In this document: positions 32,635 to 40,564 of the stretch, piece by piece
Layout of the letters: each line of letters starts with the position of its first letter
Numbering within the stretch: the first letter of the stretch is position 1
Assembly: GCA_001648575.1 (NCBI GenBank)
Contig: LQXN01000061.1
Location: forward strand, 227,737 to 291,736
DNA length: 64,000 nt
Source of the DNA: Sutcliffiella horikoshii DSM 8719
GTDB taxonomy: Bacteria; Bacillota; Bacilli; Bacillales; Bacillaceae_I
Direction: 5' to 3'
Notes under the pieces: generated by a model
Told to the model about the DNA's origin: nothing
The model's database searches: none
The model's input: only the letters and a program-made list of their open reading frames with translations
Made by a program: the position numbers and the translations under genes

Positions 32635-32640
32635 AAATGA

Positions 32641-32681
32641 GGGGACATGCACGCCAAACGCTGGTCGTCGGCCATGTCCCC
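32641..32681 (+). terminator. Hairpin after small membrane protein
   Basis: GGGGACATG / CATGTCCCC perfect 9-bp stem with a 23-base loop. No T run, so terminator function is uncertain. Confidence 0.45.
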
Positions 32682-32697
32682 GGTAAACAATTTATTT

Positions 32698-32868
32698 GGC
32701 TGTTTTCGTAAACTTTGTTGCTGTCGTGCTCTTTTCATGATTCGGAGAGACTGCATGATATTTAGAAAGTAGATACACGGTAAAAGTCTAAATGCCGACT
32801 ATTTACTTGTAAAAGTCTAAATGCCGACTATTTACTAGTAAATAGCACCAATCTTTTAGAAAAGAGCC
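32698..32868 (-). repeat. MITE-like element, 171 bp, with 8-bp flanking repeat
   Basis: Ends GGCTGTTTTCG and TAGAAAAGAGCC are 9/10 inverted repeats. ATTTATTT lies immediately on both sides (32690-32697 and 32869-32876), as expected of a target-site duplication. Inside is a 26-base direct repeat (GTAAAAGTCTAAATGCCGAC then TATTTACT) in tandem. The right flank contains the yfhD stop codon. Homologous to 10735-10918 on the other strand. Confidence 0.78.
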
Positions 32869-32870
32869 AT

Positions 32871-33068
32871 TTATTTAAAGTTATCCTTCTTACTGTTCCG
32901 TTTAATTCCAGCTGCTGATGCGCGAGCTTGTGCCTCTAGGATCTCATTATCAGCATGTTGCTCGTTCGCGAATTCTGCATCCTGAGCAGCTTTTTTCATG
33001 TTCTTAGGAACCTGTGGAAGTGATGTTTTATTTTTACCACCAGATTGATGTCCGCGTGAACGTCCCAT
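32871..33068 (-). CDS. yfhD: YfhD-family small protein
   Basis: 65-residue, highly charged protein: MGRSRGHQSGGKNKTSLPQV, then EHADNE-like (QHADNEILEAQARASAAG). This matches the YfhD family of sporulating Bacillaceae. GGAGGG lies before the ATG. Its neighbour yfhE upstream is the usual partner. A MITE-like repeat has inserted at its very 3' end, so its original terminator is displaced. Function unknown. Confidence 0.8.
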   Translation of the reverse strand: MGRSRGHQSGGKNKTSLPQVPKNMKKAAQDAEFANEQHADNEILEAQARASAAGIKRNSKKDNFK

Positions 33069-33193
33069 TCGAAACCCTCCTAAGAATATGCGATAGACAT
33101 AAGGTACAAGCTCTTTGTTCCTTTATGTCTTCTCGGATAGGTTAACCTCTGGTGCAAGGTGTGATGTGAGGTAGTTGTTGGATAGGGATGAAA

Positions 33194-33225
33194 TACCTTC
33201 ATCATGAAGGATGAAGGTACATTCT
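33194..33225 (-). terminator. Hairpin after yfhE
   Basis: TACCTTCATC / GATGAAGGTA perfect stem, 6-base loop, between yfhE and yfhD on the minus strand. The weak T tract makes it a possible attenuator. Confidence 0.5.
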
Positions 33226-33245
33226 AAGGCTTTTTCCAATCGGGA

Positions 33246-33368
33246 CTATCTGCGTCTCTCTGTATATCCACCAACACGATCGGCCATCTTAAACTCGCGG
33301 GAATAGGTTACTTCCTGTGTTTTGCTCAAAGTTGTCTTTGCTTTTTCACGACGCTTTTTATCATTCAT
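33246..33368 (-). CDS. yfhE: YfhE-family small protein
   Basis: 40 residues, starting MNDKKRREKAKTTLSKTQEV, followed by TYSREFKMADRVGGYTERRR. The (S/T)LS..QEV.YSREFK.AD..GGYT pattern is that of YfhE, next to yfhD as in B. subtilis. GGAGGG lies upstream of the ATG. Very basic and soluble; function unknown. Confidence 0.8.
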   Translation of the reverse strand: MNDKKRREKAKTTLSKTQEVTYSREFKMADRVGGYTERRR

Positions 33369-33434
33369 CAAGAATCCCTCCTTAATATATGGATACCAAC
33401 AGTCTTGGCTTAAATGTGGGAAAATATACTAAAA

Positions 33435-33462
33435 AGCGTCTGCCCCACAGAGGGCAGACGCA
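33435..33462. terminator. Terminator hairpin, left duplicate
   Basis: AGCGTCTGCCC / GGGCAGACGC stem with AAAAA on its left, giving a minus-strand T tract. 28/28 identical to 33673-33700; the two copies bracket a repeat element. Confidence 0.8.
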
Positions 33463-33672
33463 CAGACTTGACAAACTATCTAGCAGATAAGTTATTGGTT
33501 GGAACAGTTGATCTCCGTTGCAGGAGCTACGCTTTCCTGCGGGCGGTCCGTAAGCCTCCTCGGCTACGCCTGCGGGGTCTTACATGTCCCTTCCTCCCGC
33601 GGGAGTCTTCGCTCCTTCCACTGCGATCAACTAGGGAATTTACAACTCGAAAAGAGCTTTGTCTACACACTG
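33463..33672 (+). mobile_element. ~210-bp non-coding repeat element, copy 2
   Basis: Starts CAGACTTGACAAACT and ends AGCTTTGTCTACACACTG, the same ends as 24058-24264. It holds the same GC-rich core (GCGGGCGGTCCGTAAGCCTC) within an imperfect CAGTTGATC...GATCAACTAG stem. Small reading frames that cross it are not coding. Confidence 0.8.
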
Positions 33673-33700
33673 AGCGTCTGCCCCACAGAGGGCAGACGCA
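33673..33700. terminator. Terminator hairpin, right duplicate
   Basis: Perfect second copy of 33435-33462, directly after the GNAT gene stop, but without a T run on the minus strand. Confidence 0.8.
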
Positions 33701-33706
33701 ACGTTA

Positions 33707-34270
33707 TTATGCTTCTTTTAACTGATGTTCTTCATGCAGCACTTCGTGGCCTGTGCGCAGTTTGTATAGTGTATACTGGTCGCGAGAAATTTCATACAGG
33801 TTGTAGATGTCTTTACCAGCATTGATTTCATCTAACAGGCTTTTGCGTGTTTCATTCGCAAGGACTACATATGGCAGCTTTTCGGCCGCTCTTGTGGAGC
33901 GGATATTCACCTTGCGGATGCGCATGAAGATGGACTGCACATCAAGTTCATAGAAAAGTTCCTCGAAAAAATGATCTTTGGCAGGCTGATTGTAGCCTTT
34001 GCCATGATATGGTTTGCCTAGCCAAGTGCCTAGGAAGCCGGCTCCGTCCTGCACGTCGAAAAGATTGATTGTTCCAATTGGAGTGCCCCATTCATCAAGA
34101 ATGGTACGTGAAATCAATTCTCCGCGTTCTTCCGCTTCGATGGTCTGTTTTGTCAGGAAAAGAAACTCATCGTAGGAATACGCTTTATGACGCACAAAAG
34201 GGAAGACTTCAGGGTGCACCATTAACTCATAAAGAGTTTGAGATTCCTGGAAATCACGTTTTTTGAGCAT
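33707..34270 (-). CDS. GNAT (RimJ/RimL-type) acetyltransferase
   Basis: 187 residues from ATG at 34270 (GGAGGG upstream). GNAT features: GTPIGTINLFDV strand and the acetyl-CoA loop LGKPYHGKGYNQPAKDHFFEELF, then RKVNIRSTRAAEKLPYV with the usual N..S...EK pattern. Likely acetylates an amine on a protein, tRNA-linked or small-molecule substrate; target unknown. Its ~200-base leader carries a tRNA-like sequence and a long hairpin. Its 3' end abuts a repeat element that splits its terminator. Confidence 0.83.
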   Translation of the reverse strand: MLKKRDFQESQTLYELMVHPEVFPFVRHKAYSYDEFLFLTKQTIEAEERGELISRTILDEWGTPIGTINLFDVQDGAGFLGTWLGKPYHGKGYNQPAKDHFFEELFYELDVQSIFMRIRKVNIRSTRAAEKLPYVVLANETRKSLLDEINAGKDIYNLYEISRDQYTLYKLRTGHEVLHEEHQLKEA

Positions 34271-34320
34271 GTCTAACCCTCCAATTGAGGGCAGAACTGT
34301 CACGTTCACGTGAAGACTGG

Positions 34321-34364
34321 CCCACCCTCGAAATTTTTTAAATTACAAAAAATTTCGGGGTGGG
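34321..34364 (-). promoter_or_regulatory. Long leader hairpin of GNAT gene
   Basis: CCCACCC-T-CGAAATTTTTT / AAAAAATTTCG-GGGTGGG: an 18-bp stem with one bulged base and a 7-base loop. The GGGTGGG arm (34358-34364) is also one arm of the neighbouring T-arm-like hairpin, so the two structures cannot form together. An attenuator-like switch is possible. Confidence 0.55.
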
Positions 34365-34419
34365 AATCGAACCCACTAGAACCAGTTTAACTGGTGGCGC
34401 ACCATTTGCCTTCCCTAAC
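34353..34419 (-). ncRNA. tRNA-like sequence in GNAT leader
   Basis: Read on the minus strand, 67 bases fold into a reduced cloverleaf: GTTAGGG with CCCGAAA (five of seven pairs), AA, a GGC/GCC D-like arm with ATGG in the loop, ACCA-GTTAAAC-TGGT as an anticodon-like arm (would read UAA), TCTA, and a perfect T-arm GTGGG-TTCGATT-CCCAC. Six T's follow. No CCA end, weak acceptor stem: not a normal translating tRNA. It may be a tRNA mimic, a degenerate tRNA or a chance T-arm. Confidence 0.35.
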
Positions 34420-34505
34420 ATTTTAAACACAAATTGTTAGTTGATTTAATTTTGTTTACCTACGTATCATACTCGATTTTATTTAAAAAAGAAACAACTT
34501 TTTTG

Positions 34506-35633
34506 TTAATTTTTCTGGTAAATTATTTCACCGTCAACCATTGTCATGACAGGCTTTGCAAGGAATTGGAAGGGGTGGTGAGACCATAGTACTAAATCGG
34601 CATCCTTCCCTGTTTCGATGCTTCCTACACGGTCTGAAATGTGGAGGTTTTTTGCTGCGATCATCGTGATTCCTTCCAGTGCTTTTTGTTCATCCAACCC
34701 TTCCCTGACGGCTAAAGCCGCGCAGACATTTAAGTACTGAACAGGGGTGTATGGATGGTCGGTGGTTATCGAAACTTCCACACCTGCCTCGGTAAGGGCC
34801 TGATAGGTTTTCCAGCTCTTATTTTTAAGTTCGATTTTAGATTTCCTTGTCATTGTCGGACCAACACAAACCTTCATGTCCCTGCCTTTCAACTCATTGG
34901 CAATGAGGTGGCCTTCTGTGCAATGTTCGATGGTAAATTTGAGATCAAATTCTTCTGCAAAACGAATGGCCGAAAGAATGTCATCGGCTCTGTGCGCGTG
35001 AATGCGGACTGGTATTTTTTTCTGAAGGGCCATGACAATGGGCTTAACCCTTAGATTATCAGGATTGTCGTAATGCTTAGCTTGATAGAAAGCTTCACGA
35101 AGCATACCCATGATCCCCATGCGGGTGATGGAGTCTTTATTCCCGTGGCTATGGATACGCTTAGGGTTTTCTCCAAAGGCCACTTTTAAACCTGCTGTCT
35201 CTTGAATGATCATATCCGAAATATTCATACCGTAAGTCTTTATGACGGTGGTTGTGCCGCCAATGACATTCGCGCTTCCCGGCATGATATGGACGGTTGT
35301 TACACCATAATGAATGGCATCTTGAAAGCCTTGATCTAAAGGATGAACGCCATCAAGTGCACGGATATGGGGAGTAAGCGGCTCCACTGTTTCATTGGCA
35401 TCATTTCCGGCCCAGCCAGTTCCCTCGTCATATAAACCGAGATGTGTATGGACATCGATAAAACCAGGGAAAAGGAACTTTTCATTACATTCTATTACTT
35501 TCCCTTCTTCAGGAACCGGCAAGGCTTTACCTACCATCTTTATTTTCCCATTTTCCGTCAATACATCTGCATGATGGATGGGAGGAGATGTAATGGGATA
35601 GACTGTTGCGTTCCGAAACATTATGATACCCAT
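34506..35633 (-). CDS. Amidohydrolase-superfamily protein
   Basis: 375 residues with the TIM-barrel metal site: DVHTHLGL (near 60), IHAHRADD, IEHCTEGH and TTDHPY. The N- and C-terminal strands form the small composite beta domain (VLTENGKIKMVG; DRVGSIETGKDADLVLWSHHPF). This is the imidazolonepropionase/dipeptidase-like branch; the substrate cannot be read from sequence. AGGAG precedes the ATG. It lies 26 bases after yfhF on the same strand, so the two are probably co-transcribed. Confidence 0.8.
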   Translation of the reverse strand: MGIIMFRNATVYPITSPPIHHADVLTENGKIKMVGKALPVPEEGKVIECNEKFLFPGFIDVHTHLGLYDEGTGWAGNDANETVEPLTPHIRALDGVHPLDQGFQDAIHYGVTTVHIMPGSANVIGGTTTVIKTYGMNISDMIIQETAGLKVAFGENPKRIHSHGNKDSITRMGIMGMLREAFYQAKHYDNPDNLRVKPIVMALQKKIPVRIHAHRADDILSAIRFAEEFDLKFTIEHCTEGHLIANELKGRDMKVCVGPTMTRKSKIELKNKSWKTYQALTEAGVEVSITTDHPYTPVQYLNVCAALAVREGLDEQKALEGITMIAAKNLHISDRVGSIETGKDADLVLWSHHPFQFLAKPVMTMVDGEIIYQKN

Positions 35634-35659
35634 AGAAAACTCCTAAGTTTCTGTCATTA

Positions 35660-36568
35660 CTATGATTGTAATATGTCGGACAGAGCGTCATCAAGATGAG
35701 AATACAAGAAATTATAGCCTTTTTCTTCTAATATTGTCGGAAGCACTCTTTGACCTTCCAGGACGAGCACACTCATTTCACCAAGGGCAGCTTTAAGAGC
35801 GAATCCCGGGGTAGGGAACCAATGTGGCCGGCCAGTGACCTTTCCGAGCACCTTGCCAAAGTCCTTCATTTGTTTAGGATTTGGAGCAGTTACGTTGACA
35901 GGGCCATTAATTGTTTTATTTTCAATACAAAAAGCAATGGCCCCTGCTACGTCTTTGATATGCACCCATGACATCCATTGTTCTCCTGAACCGATTTTTC
36001 CACCAGCAAACAACTTGTATGGAAGCATCATCCTTGGTAGCGCACCTTCCTCTTTATCCAATACGATCCCGAACCGGGTGTAGACGGTGCGAACGCCTTC
36101 CGATTGTGCATGCTCCGCTTCTTTTTCCCAAGCATATACAGTAGATGCGAGAAAATCAGATCCTGGTGTGGTATCAGATTCGGTAAATGTTTGTGTGTCA
36201 GATGTTCCGTAATAGCCTATGGCACTTGCATTGACAAGTACTTCCGGTTTATTTTGCATGGCACTGATCATTCTGTTGATTTCCTTGGTTGAGGAAATGC
36301 GGCTTTCCACAATCTTTCTTTTCTGTTCTTCCGTCCAGCGTCCGCTGTTGATCGACTCGCCAGCCAGGTTTACAATTGCATCCACACCGTCCAATACAGT
36401 TTCCGGGGTGGAGGAATCTTTCAGCCATTCCACATACTTCACATGATCCTTTTCCTTTTTATTCGAACTGTTTCGCGTTAAAATGAAGATGGAATGTCCT
36501 TTATCAATCAAATGGTCTGTCAATGCTTGACCGACAAGCCCCGTACCGCCTGAAATGGCAATTTTCAT
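35660..36568 (-). CDS. yfhF: YfhF-type NAD(P)-binding epimerase
   Basis: 302 residues of the TIGR01777 short-chain epimerase family: GGTGLVGQALTDHL Rossmann motif at the N-terminus, DAIVNLAGESINSGRW, the catalytic YYGTSDTQTF region, and a C-terminal DUF1731-like extension (FPTPGFALKAALGEM..LVLEGQRVLP). Divergent from recX, the same arrangement as yfhF-recX in B. subtilis. Its physiological substrate is unknown. Confidence 0.87.
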   Translation of the reverse strand: MKIAISGGTGLVGQALTDHLIDKGHSIFILTRNSSNKKEKDHVKYVEWLKDSSTPETVLDGVDAIVNLAGESINSGRWTEEQKRKIVESRISSTKEINRMISAMQNKPEVLVNASAIGYYGTSDTQTFTESDTTPGSDFLASTVYAWEKEAEHAQSEGVRTVYTRFGIVLDKEEGALPRMMLPYKLFAGGKIGSGEQWMSWVHIKDVAGAIAFCIENKTINGPVNVTAPNPKQMKDFGKVLGKVTGRPHWFPTPGFALKAALGEMSVLVLEGQRVLPTILEEKGYNFLYSHLDDALSDILQS

Positions 36569-36676
36569 TTATATCACCCTCCAAAGAGAATATCTTACTA
36601 TCTATATTAGTCCTTTTCCCTAATAATCCTTTATTTAATACGACTGAATGTGCTATGAAATGGAGTGAAAGCAGAA

Positions 36677-37471
36677 ATGAGAAAAATAACGAAAATATCG
36701 GTGCAACAGAAAAATAAAGAACGCTTTAATATTTTTTTGGACGATGAATATGCTTTTGCGGTGTATGAGACAACCCTGCTGAAATTTCAGCTTGTGAAAG
36801 GCAAGGAATTGGACGAGCTGGACGTAGAAGAAATCCTTTTCAGTGACCAAATCAATAAAGCATATACTTCTGCAGTGCATTATCTGTCATTCAGGATGAG
36901 GACGGAAAAAGAAATAGTGGATTATTTAATAGAAAAAGAATACGAAGCTTATGTAGCAAAAGAAATTGTCGTGAAGTTAAAGGATCAGGGCTATCTAAAC
37001 GATGAAGAGTTTGCGATTGCATATGCAAGGACACAGGTGAATACCACTCTGAAGGGGCGGGGGATAATCAAGAAAGAGCTTATGGAGAAAGGTGTGGACA
37101 AGATAATAATAGAAGATGCAGTCGAGGCGGAATATAGTTCCGAACAAGAGCTGGAGCATGCAGTAAACCTAGTGGTGAAATATGCGCCGAAATACAAGAA
37201 GGATTCTTTCAAAATAATGATACAAAAAGTGGAGCAGGCATTAGTGAGAAAGGGATACTCATTTTCGGTCATCAAGCTGGCAATAGAAGAGGCTGAATTA
37301 GAAGAGGATACCTCCGAGGAGTGGGATGCTTTGGTAAAACAAGCCGAAAAATATCACCGCAAATATCCGGATTTGGATGATTATCAACAAAAAATGAAGC
37401 TGAAAGGTGCTCTTTATCGCAAAGGCTTTACGATGGATCTTATTGACAGATGGCTTGAGGAAAACCAATGA
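36677..37471 (+). CDS. recX: Regulatory protein RecX
   Basis: 264 residues from ATG 36677 (GGAGTG nine bases upstream; GTG 36665 overlaps that site). Helical RecX repeats: SAVHYLSFRMRTEKEIVDYL, VVKLKDQGYLNDEEFAIAYARTQ and later KGYSFSVIKLAIEEAE, GALYRKGFTMDLIDRWLEE. Long form typical of Bacillus. It binds RecA filaments and tunes recombination and the DNA-damage response. Divergent from yfhF; a terminator follows. Confidence 0.9.
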   Translation: MRKITKISVQQKNKERFNIFLDDEYAFAVYETTLLKFQLVKGKELDELDVEEILFSDQINKAYTSAVHYLSFRMRTEKEIVDYLIEKEYEAYVAKEIVVKLKDQGYLNDEEFAIAYARTQVNTTLKGRGIIKKELMEKGVDKIIIEDAVEAEYSSEQELEHAVNLVVKYAPKYKKDSFKIMIQKVEQALVRKGYSFSVIKLAIEEAELEEDTSEEWDALVKQAEKYHRKYPDLDDYQQKMKLKGALYRKGFTMDLIDRWLEENQ

Positions 37472-37502
37472 AAAGGCAGATATGTGCTTGGGAAGTTTTG
37501 AA

Positions 37503-37538
37503 AACCCCGTTCAGAAATCAACAGTTCTAAACGGGGCC
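37503..37538. terminator. Bidirectional terminator
   Basis: CCCCGTTCAGAA / TTCTAAACGGGG hairpin between recX and the convergent dehydrogenase. Confidence 0.75.
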
Positions 37539-37545
37539 ATCAATT

Positions 37546-38214
37546 TTAAACATGTATTTCAAGTTCCCCATCCCGACTTACAATAATCTCTGCTACCTCC
37601 CGGGGAGATCTCAATCTTGATTTGTCTTTGATATGATTTGTTTCATCCCAGAATGGAGTGTCCATGCCGCCCATATATGTTGCGACTACATGCACTTTGT
37701 CTTCTAGTTCTTTTTGTAAACTTTCTGTGAAGCCTCTGACAGCAAATTTGCTGGCTACATAAACACTTTCATTGACTTTTCCTTTTTGTCCGGCAGTGGA
37801 TATGATGTTCATGATCTTGGAACCACCATGCTTTAACAAATAAGGAATTAATTCTTTTGTTAAAAAGATGGTTCCAAGTACGTTGGTTTGAATAGCTGTC
37901 ATTATTTCCTCATGACTCAATTCTGTCAATGGACCGAAGCAACCTGTCCCGGCATTGTTCACAAGATAGGTGACATCGTGTTTGGCTGTGATTTTTCCTA
38001 CGGTTCGTTTGACAGACTCCAGGTTACTGATATCCAGTTGATAGGTGAATGCCTCCCCGCCTTCAGATAGGATCTCTTGTTTTACAGACTCCAACGGTTC
38101 TATTCTTCTGCCTGCCAAAATAACGGTATTTCCTTTTTGCGCATATATGAGAGCTAACTCCTTGCCAAGGCCGGTACCTGCACCTGTTATCAATATAGTT
38201 TGCATTTGCATCAC
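37546..38214 (-). CDS. Short-chain dehydrogenase/reductase
   Basis: 222 residues, classical SDR: GAGTGLGK cofactor loop near residue 11, NNAGTG, catalytic Ser in NIISTAGQ and YVASK (Tyr-x3-Lys). The active-site set is intact, so it is probably an NADP-dependent oxidoreductase; substrate unknown. The exact start among the GTG/ATG/ATG codons near 38206-38214 is uncertain because the ribosome site is weak. It sits between recX and yfhH, where it appears to be an addition to the B. subtilis order. Confidence 0.8.
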   Translation of the reverse strand: MMQMQTILITGAGTGLGKELALIYAQKGNTVILAGRRIEPLESVKQEILSEGGEAFTYQLDISNLESVKRTVGKITAKHDVTYLVNNAGTGCFGPLTELSHEEIMTAIQTNVLGTIFLTKELIPYLLKHGGSKIMNIISTAGQKGKVNESVYVASKFAVRGFTESLQKELEDKVHVVATYMGGMDTPFWDETNHIKDKSRLRSPREVAEIIVSRDGELEIHV

Positions 38215-38340
38215 TCTTTTCTTAAGGCACTTGGCTCAGGAGATGGTTGACCTTTGAGCCAAGCGCCTTTCATAATATCTTTTTGTTGAATCGAAATCGT
38301 GCTATCCTTACTTTATATAGAATTTTTAGGGGGAACGCAA

Positions 38341-38667
38341 GTGGAACAGGATAAGCGCTATAGTCAAATGACCTCACATGAGCTGCATCAGGAAATTGCC
38401 GCATTAAAAGAAAAGGCGCGAAAGGCAGAACAACTGGGAATCGTAAATGAATTTGCTGTTTTGGAACGAAAAATCACAATGGCGAAAGCATATATGCTGA
38501 ATCCGGAAGATTATAAGCCGGGTGAGGTTTATGAAATAGAAGGAGATCCAGGCGTGCATTTTAAGATTACGTATATGAATGGAGTATTTGCCTGGGGACA
38601 TAGAATTAGAGGGGAAATGGTGAACAGGGAAGAGGAAGGCCTGCCGATTTCCATGTTAATGAAATGA
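38341..38667 (+). CDS. yfhH: YfhH family protein
   Basis: 108 residues from GTG 38341, set by AGGGGGAA ten bases upstream. The sequence QMTSHELHQEIAALKEKARKAEQ then EFAVLERKITMAKAYMLNPEDY and NGVFAWGHR is characteristic of YfhH: an N-terminal helical hairpin and a C-terminal SH3-like barrel. Function unknown. Located after recX as in B. subtilis. Confidence 0.88.
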   Translation: MEQDKRYSQMTSHELHQEIAALKEKARKAEQLGIVNEFAVLERKITMAKAYMLNPEDYKPGEVYEIEGDPGVHFKITYMNGVFAWGHRIRGEMVNREEEGLPISMLMK

Positions 38668-38671
38668 AGAA

Positions 38672-38707
38672 AAAAGCAAAGAGGGATTAGTCCTCTTTGC
38701 TTTTTTC
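38672..38707 (+). terminator. Terminator after yfhH
   Basis: AAAGCAAAGAGGA-type arm pairing with TCCTCTTTGCTTTTTTC; strong T tract. Confidence 0.85.
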
Positions 38708-38734
38708 TTTCATGTACATATTAGACAGTCTTCT

Positions 38735-38905
38735 TTACGACCTTTTTCTTGTCTGCACTTCTAAGATCTGAATGTTTTGGGCTTGTCGCGTTTCCCCGTT
38801 CACTTGACGGAACGAGTGTTTTGAGTGAGCATTCGGCTGCGGAAATGGATGGTCATTTAACGTAAAAGGATTACTGTGTGATGGCTTGTGATTTTGTTTT
38901 GCCAT
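38735..38905 (-). CDS. YpzG-like small protein
   Basis: 56 residues, starting MAKQNHKPSHSNPFTLNDHP, with HSKHSFRQVNGETRQAQNIQ and ending LEVQTRKRS. The SxxxNxxxH-SF..VNGET......L...TR(K/R) pattern matches the YpzG family of small Bacillus proteins. GGAGG seven bases before the ATG. Next to sspK, in a cluster of spore-associated small genes. Function unknown. Confidence 0.7.
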   Translation of the reverse strand: MAKQNHKPSHSNPFTLNDHPFPQPNAHSKHSFRQVNGETRQAQNIQILEVQTRKRS

Positions 38906-38941
38906 GATAACAACCTCCTATTAGTTAGTTGCGAGCAAAGT

Positions 38942-39106
38942 TTAGAATGTACCGTCTTCTCTGGCGCCGGAAGCTCTCATGCGCTCCTGTGGATGAGTAT
39001 TGATGGTCCCATTCGCACGCTTTGAAGCATACTCAGACTTTGCACGACCTTCCCCTTCGAACTTATTGTCATTGGGGTTTGGAAAGTTTCTCGCTTTATT
39101 CCTCAT
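38942..39106 (-). CDS. sspK: Small acid-soluble spore protein K
   Basis: 54 residues starting [20 protein letters not shown], with [20 protein letters not shown] and ERMRASG, the SspK signature. The start is set by GGAGG before the internal ATG; a longer upstream frame is not used. Minor SASPs are made in the forespore under sigma-G/sigma-F-type promoters and stored in the spore core. Position next to yfhJ matches B. subtilis. Confidence 0.9.
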   Translation of the reverse strand: MRNKARNFPNPNDNKFEGEGRAKSEYASKRANGTINTHPQERMRASGAREDGTF

Positions 39107-39258
39107 GCGACTCGCCTCCTCGGAAAATAGGTGTCCTCCCAGTGCAATGAACACTAGCGGTGGAATGCAACACCTATCTTTAATATTGGATTTTATTGAT
39201 GATTATATGTAATGATAATAAGTGTGAATTAAACCCAAAACCTAAAGAGGTGTTTTAT

Positions 39259-39528
39259 ATGGAAGAATATTTTGAACGATTGGCCGACCGCCTGCTGGAA
39301 AAAAATCCTGCGTTGACATATGACAAAGCAAGAACTTGGGTGGAGCTTTTGTGGGAGGACTTTGAAAGTTCCTATGCAAAGGCCGGCTATAAATATAAAG
39401 GAAAAGAAATGACTGAAAAGATGGTAAGCCAGATTATCGATCGCCACGGGGATAGCCTGCACGATTTCTTTTCAAATAATCCTAAATATAAGCACCTTCT
39501 AAATGCTGACGATGATCTGTTGCATTGA
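39259..39528 (+). CDS. yfhJ: YfhJ (WVELL protein)
   Basis: 89 residues from ATG 39259 (AAAGAGGTG upstream). Contains LADRLLEKNPALTYDKARTW followed by VELLWEDFESSYAKAGY, the family's defining WVELL motif. Small, acidic and soluble; function unknown. Divergent from sspK. Confidence 0.88.
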   Translation: MEEYFERLADRLLEKNPALTYDKARTWVELLWEDFESSYAKAGYKYKGKEMTEKMVSQIIDRHGDSLHDFFSNNPKYKHLLNADDDLLH

Positions 39529-39544
39529 GAGGTGATGACATTAA

Positions 39545-39580
39545 ATCCGCTCACCCCGAAGGAAGGGGTGAGCGGTTTTA
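39545..39580. terminator. Bidirectional terminator
   Basis: CCGCTCACCCC / GGGGTGAGCGG stem with A/T flanks between yfhJ and yfhP; it overlaps the yfhP stop. Confidence 0.85.
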
Positions 39581-40564
39581 ATCAAGATTAGGAATGATAT
39601 CAAGTTTTGTGCGCAGTTTTTCCTCGCTGAAAATCCATCCCGTATATGAGCTGATGATATTTAAATCATGATCGAGCTGCACGATTGCAACAAATGGATA
39701 GTAATCTTTGCTTCGGTAACGCAAATCGATGAACCGAACCTCATAATGATCATCATATTCTTCCATTTCCCATCTGTAGACAGGAGAGAAAGAAAGGAAT
39801 GCCGAAACATTGTCGTCGAATTTTGCAGCTTCGATGATGGCATTTTCCGGCAATGGAACTTTGTCAAAGGTATCATTGATAAAAATCTGGTATTTAACTG
39901 CTCTTGCTACGTAAAAATTCTCTTTTGTCGTTATGGCCAAATGCCACTGGTTCCAGTAAAGGGTCGGTGAAATCAACGTCTGTCTGACATCGGGAATGAT
40001 CTCTTGGACCTGACGCAATACCTTCTGCTGCATTCTGTACCGTAACATATAATAAGCAATCAGGATGCCATAAATGGACAGAAAAGTATAGCCTGGGTGG
40101 AATCCGGCTCCCCATAAGAGGAGACCTGCGATATGAAATCCGAATATAACCGGGTCAAAAGTATTGATAATGCCGAGTGCCACCCATCTTTTTGTAAAAG
40201 GACGGAGCGCCTGTGTCCCATAAGCGTTGAAAATGTCGACAAAAACATGAAGGATTACGGCAATGAATGTCCAAATCCATAAGTAAAGAAAATTGGCTTC
40301 AGGAATGAAAAGGTAAATAGCCGGCGCAATCAATAATGGCCATAAACATACTGCCGGTATGGAATGGGTGATCCCTCTATGGTTGCGTATATATGTCGCA
40401 TTATTTTTGAATTTCAAAACAGTATCTGTATCCGGGGCCTGTGAACCGATAAGAGCTCCGATCATGATGGCGGTTGCGGTTTCAGGGTTGCTCGCAACGT
40501 AAGGATCTATGGTTGCCATGGAACCGAGCGCAATTCCCATCACAATATGTGTGCCTGTATCCAA
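39578..40564 (-). CDS. yfhP: YfhP membrane metal-dependent hydrolase
   Basis: 328 residues from TTG at 40564, chosen because AAAGGAGG lies upstream; earlier in-frame starts precede that site. N-terminal LDTGTHIVMGIALG, then GSQAPDTDT and NHRGITHSIP His/Asp motifs of the YdjM family, four or five membrane helices, and a ~140-residue soluble C-terminal part. Exact biochemical role unknown; B. subtilis YfhP has the same length and position. Confidence 0.87.
   Translation of the reverse strand: MDTGTHIVMGIALGSMATIDPYVASNPETATAIMIGALIGSQAPDTDTVLKFKNNATYIRNHRGITHSIPAVCLWPLLIAPAIYLFIPEANFLYLWIWTFIAVILHVFVDIFNAYGTQALRPFTKRWVALGIINTFDPVIFGFHIAGLLLWGAGFHPGYTFLSIYGILIAYYMLRYRMQQKVLRQVQEIIPDVRQTLISPTLYWNQWHLAITTKENFYVARAVKYQIFINDTFDKVPLPENAIIEAAKFDDNVSAFLSFSPVYRWEMEEYDDHYEVRFIDLRYRSKDYYPFVAIVQLDHDLNIISSYTGWIFSEEKLRTKLDIIPNLD

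Noticed and set aside
24058..33672. Composite transposon between the two 208-bp elements
   Set aside because: The two elements have different flanking duplications and enclose conserved chromosomal genes, so they look like independent insertions.
33499..33825. 108-codon and overlapping 103-codon plus-strand frames
   Set aside because: Cross the repeat element, the duplicated hairpin and the 3' end of the GNAT gene; no ribosome site.
34353..34419. A normal translating tRNA gene
   Set aside because: No CCA end, only five of seven acceptor pairs and a three-pair D stem; kept only as tRNA-like.
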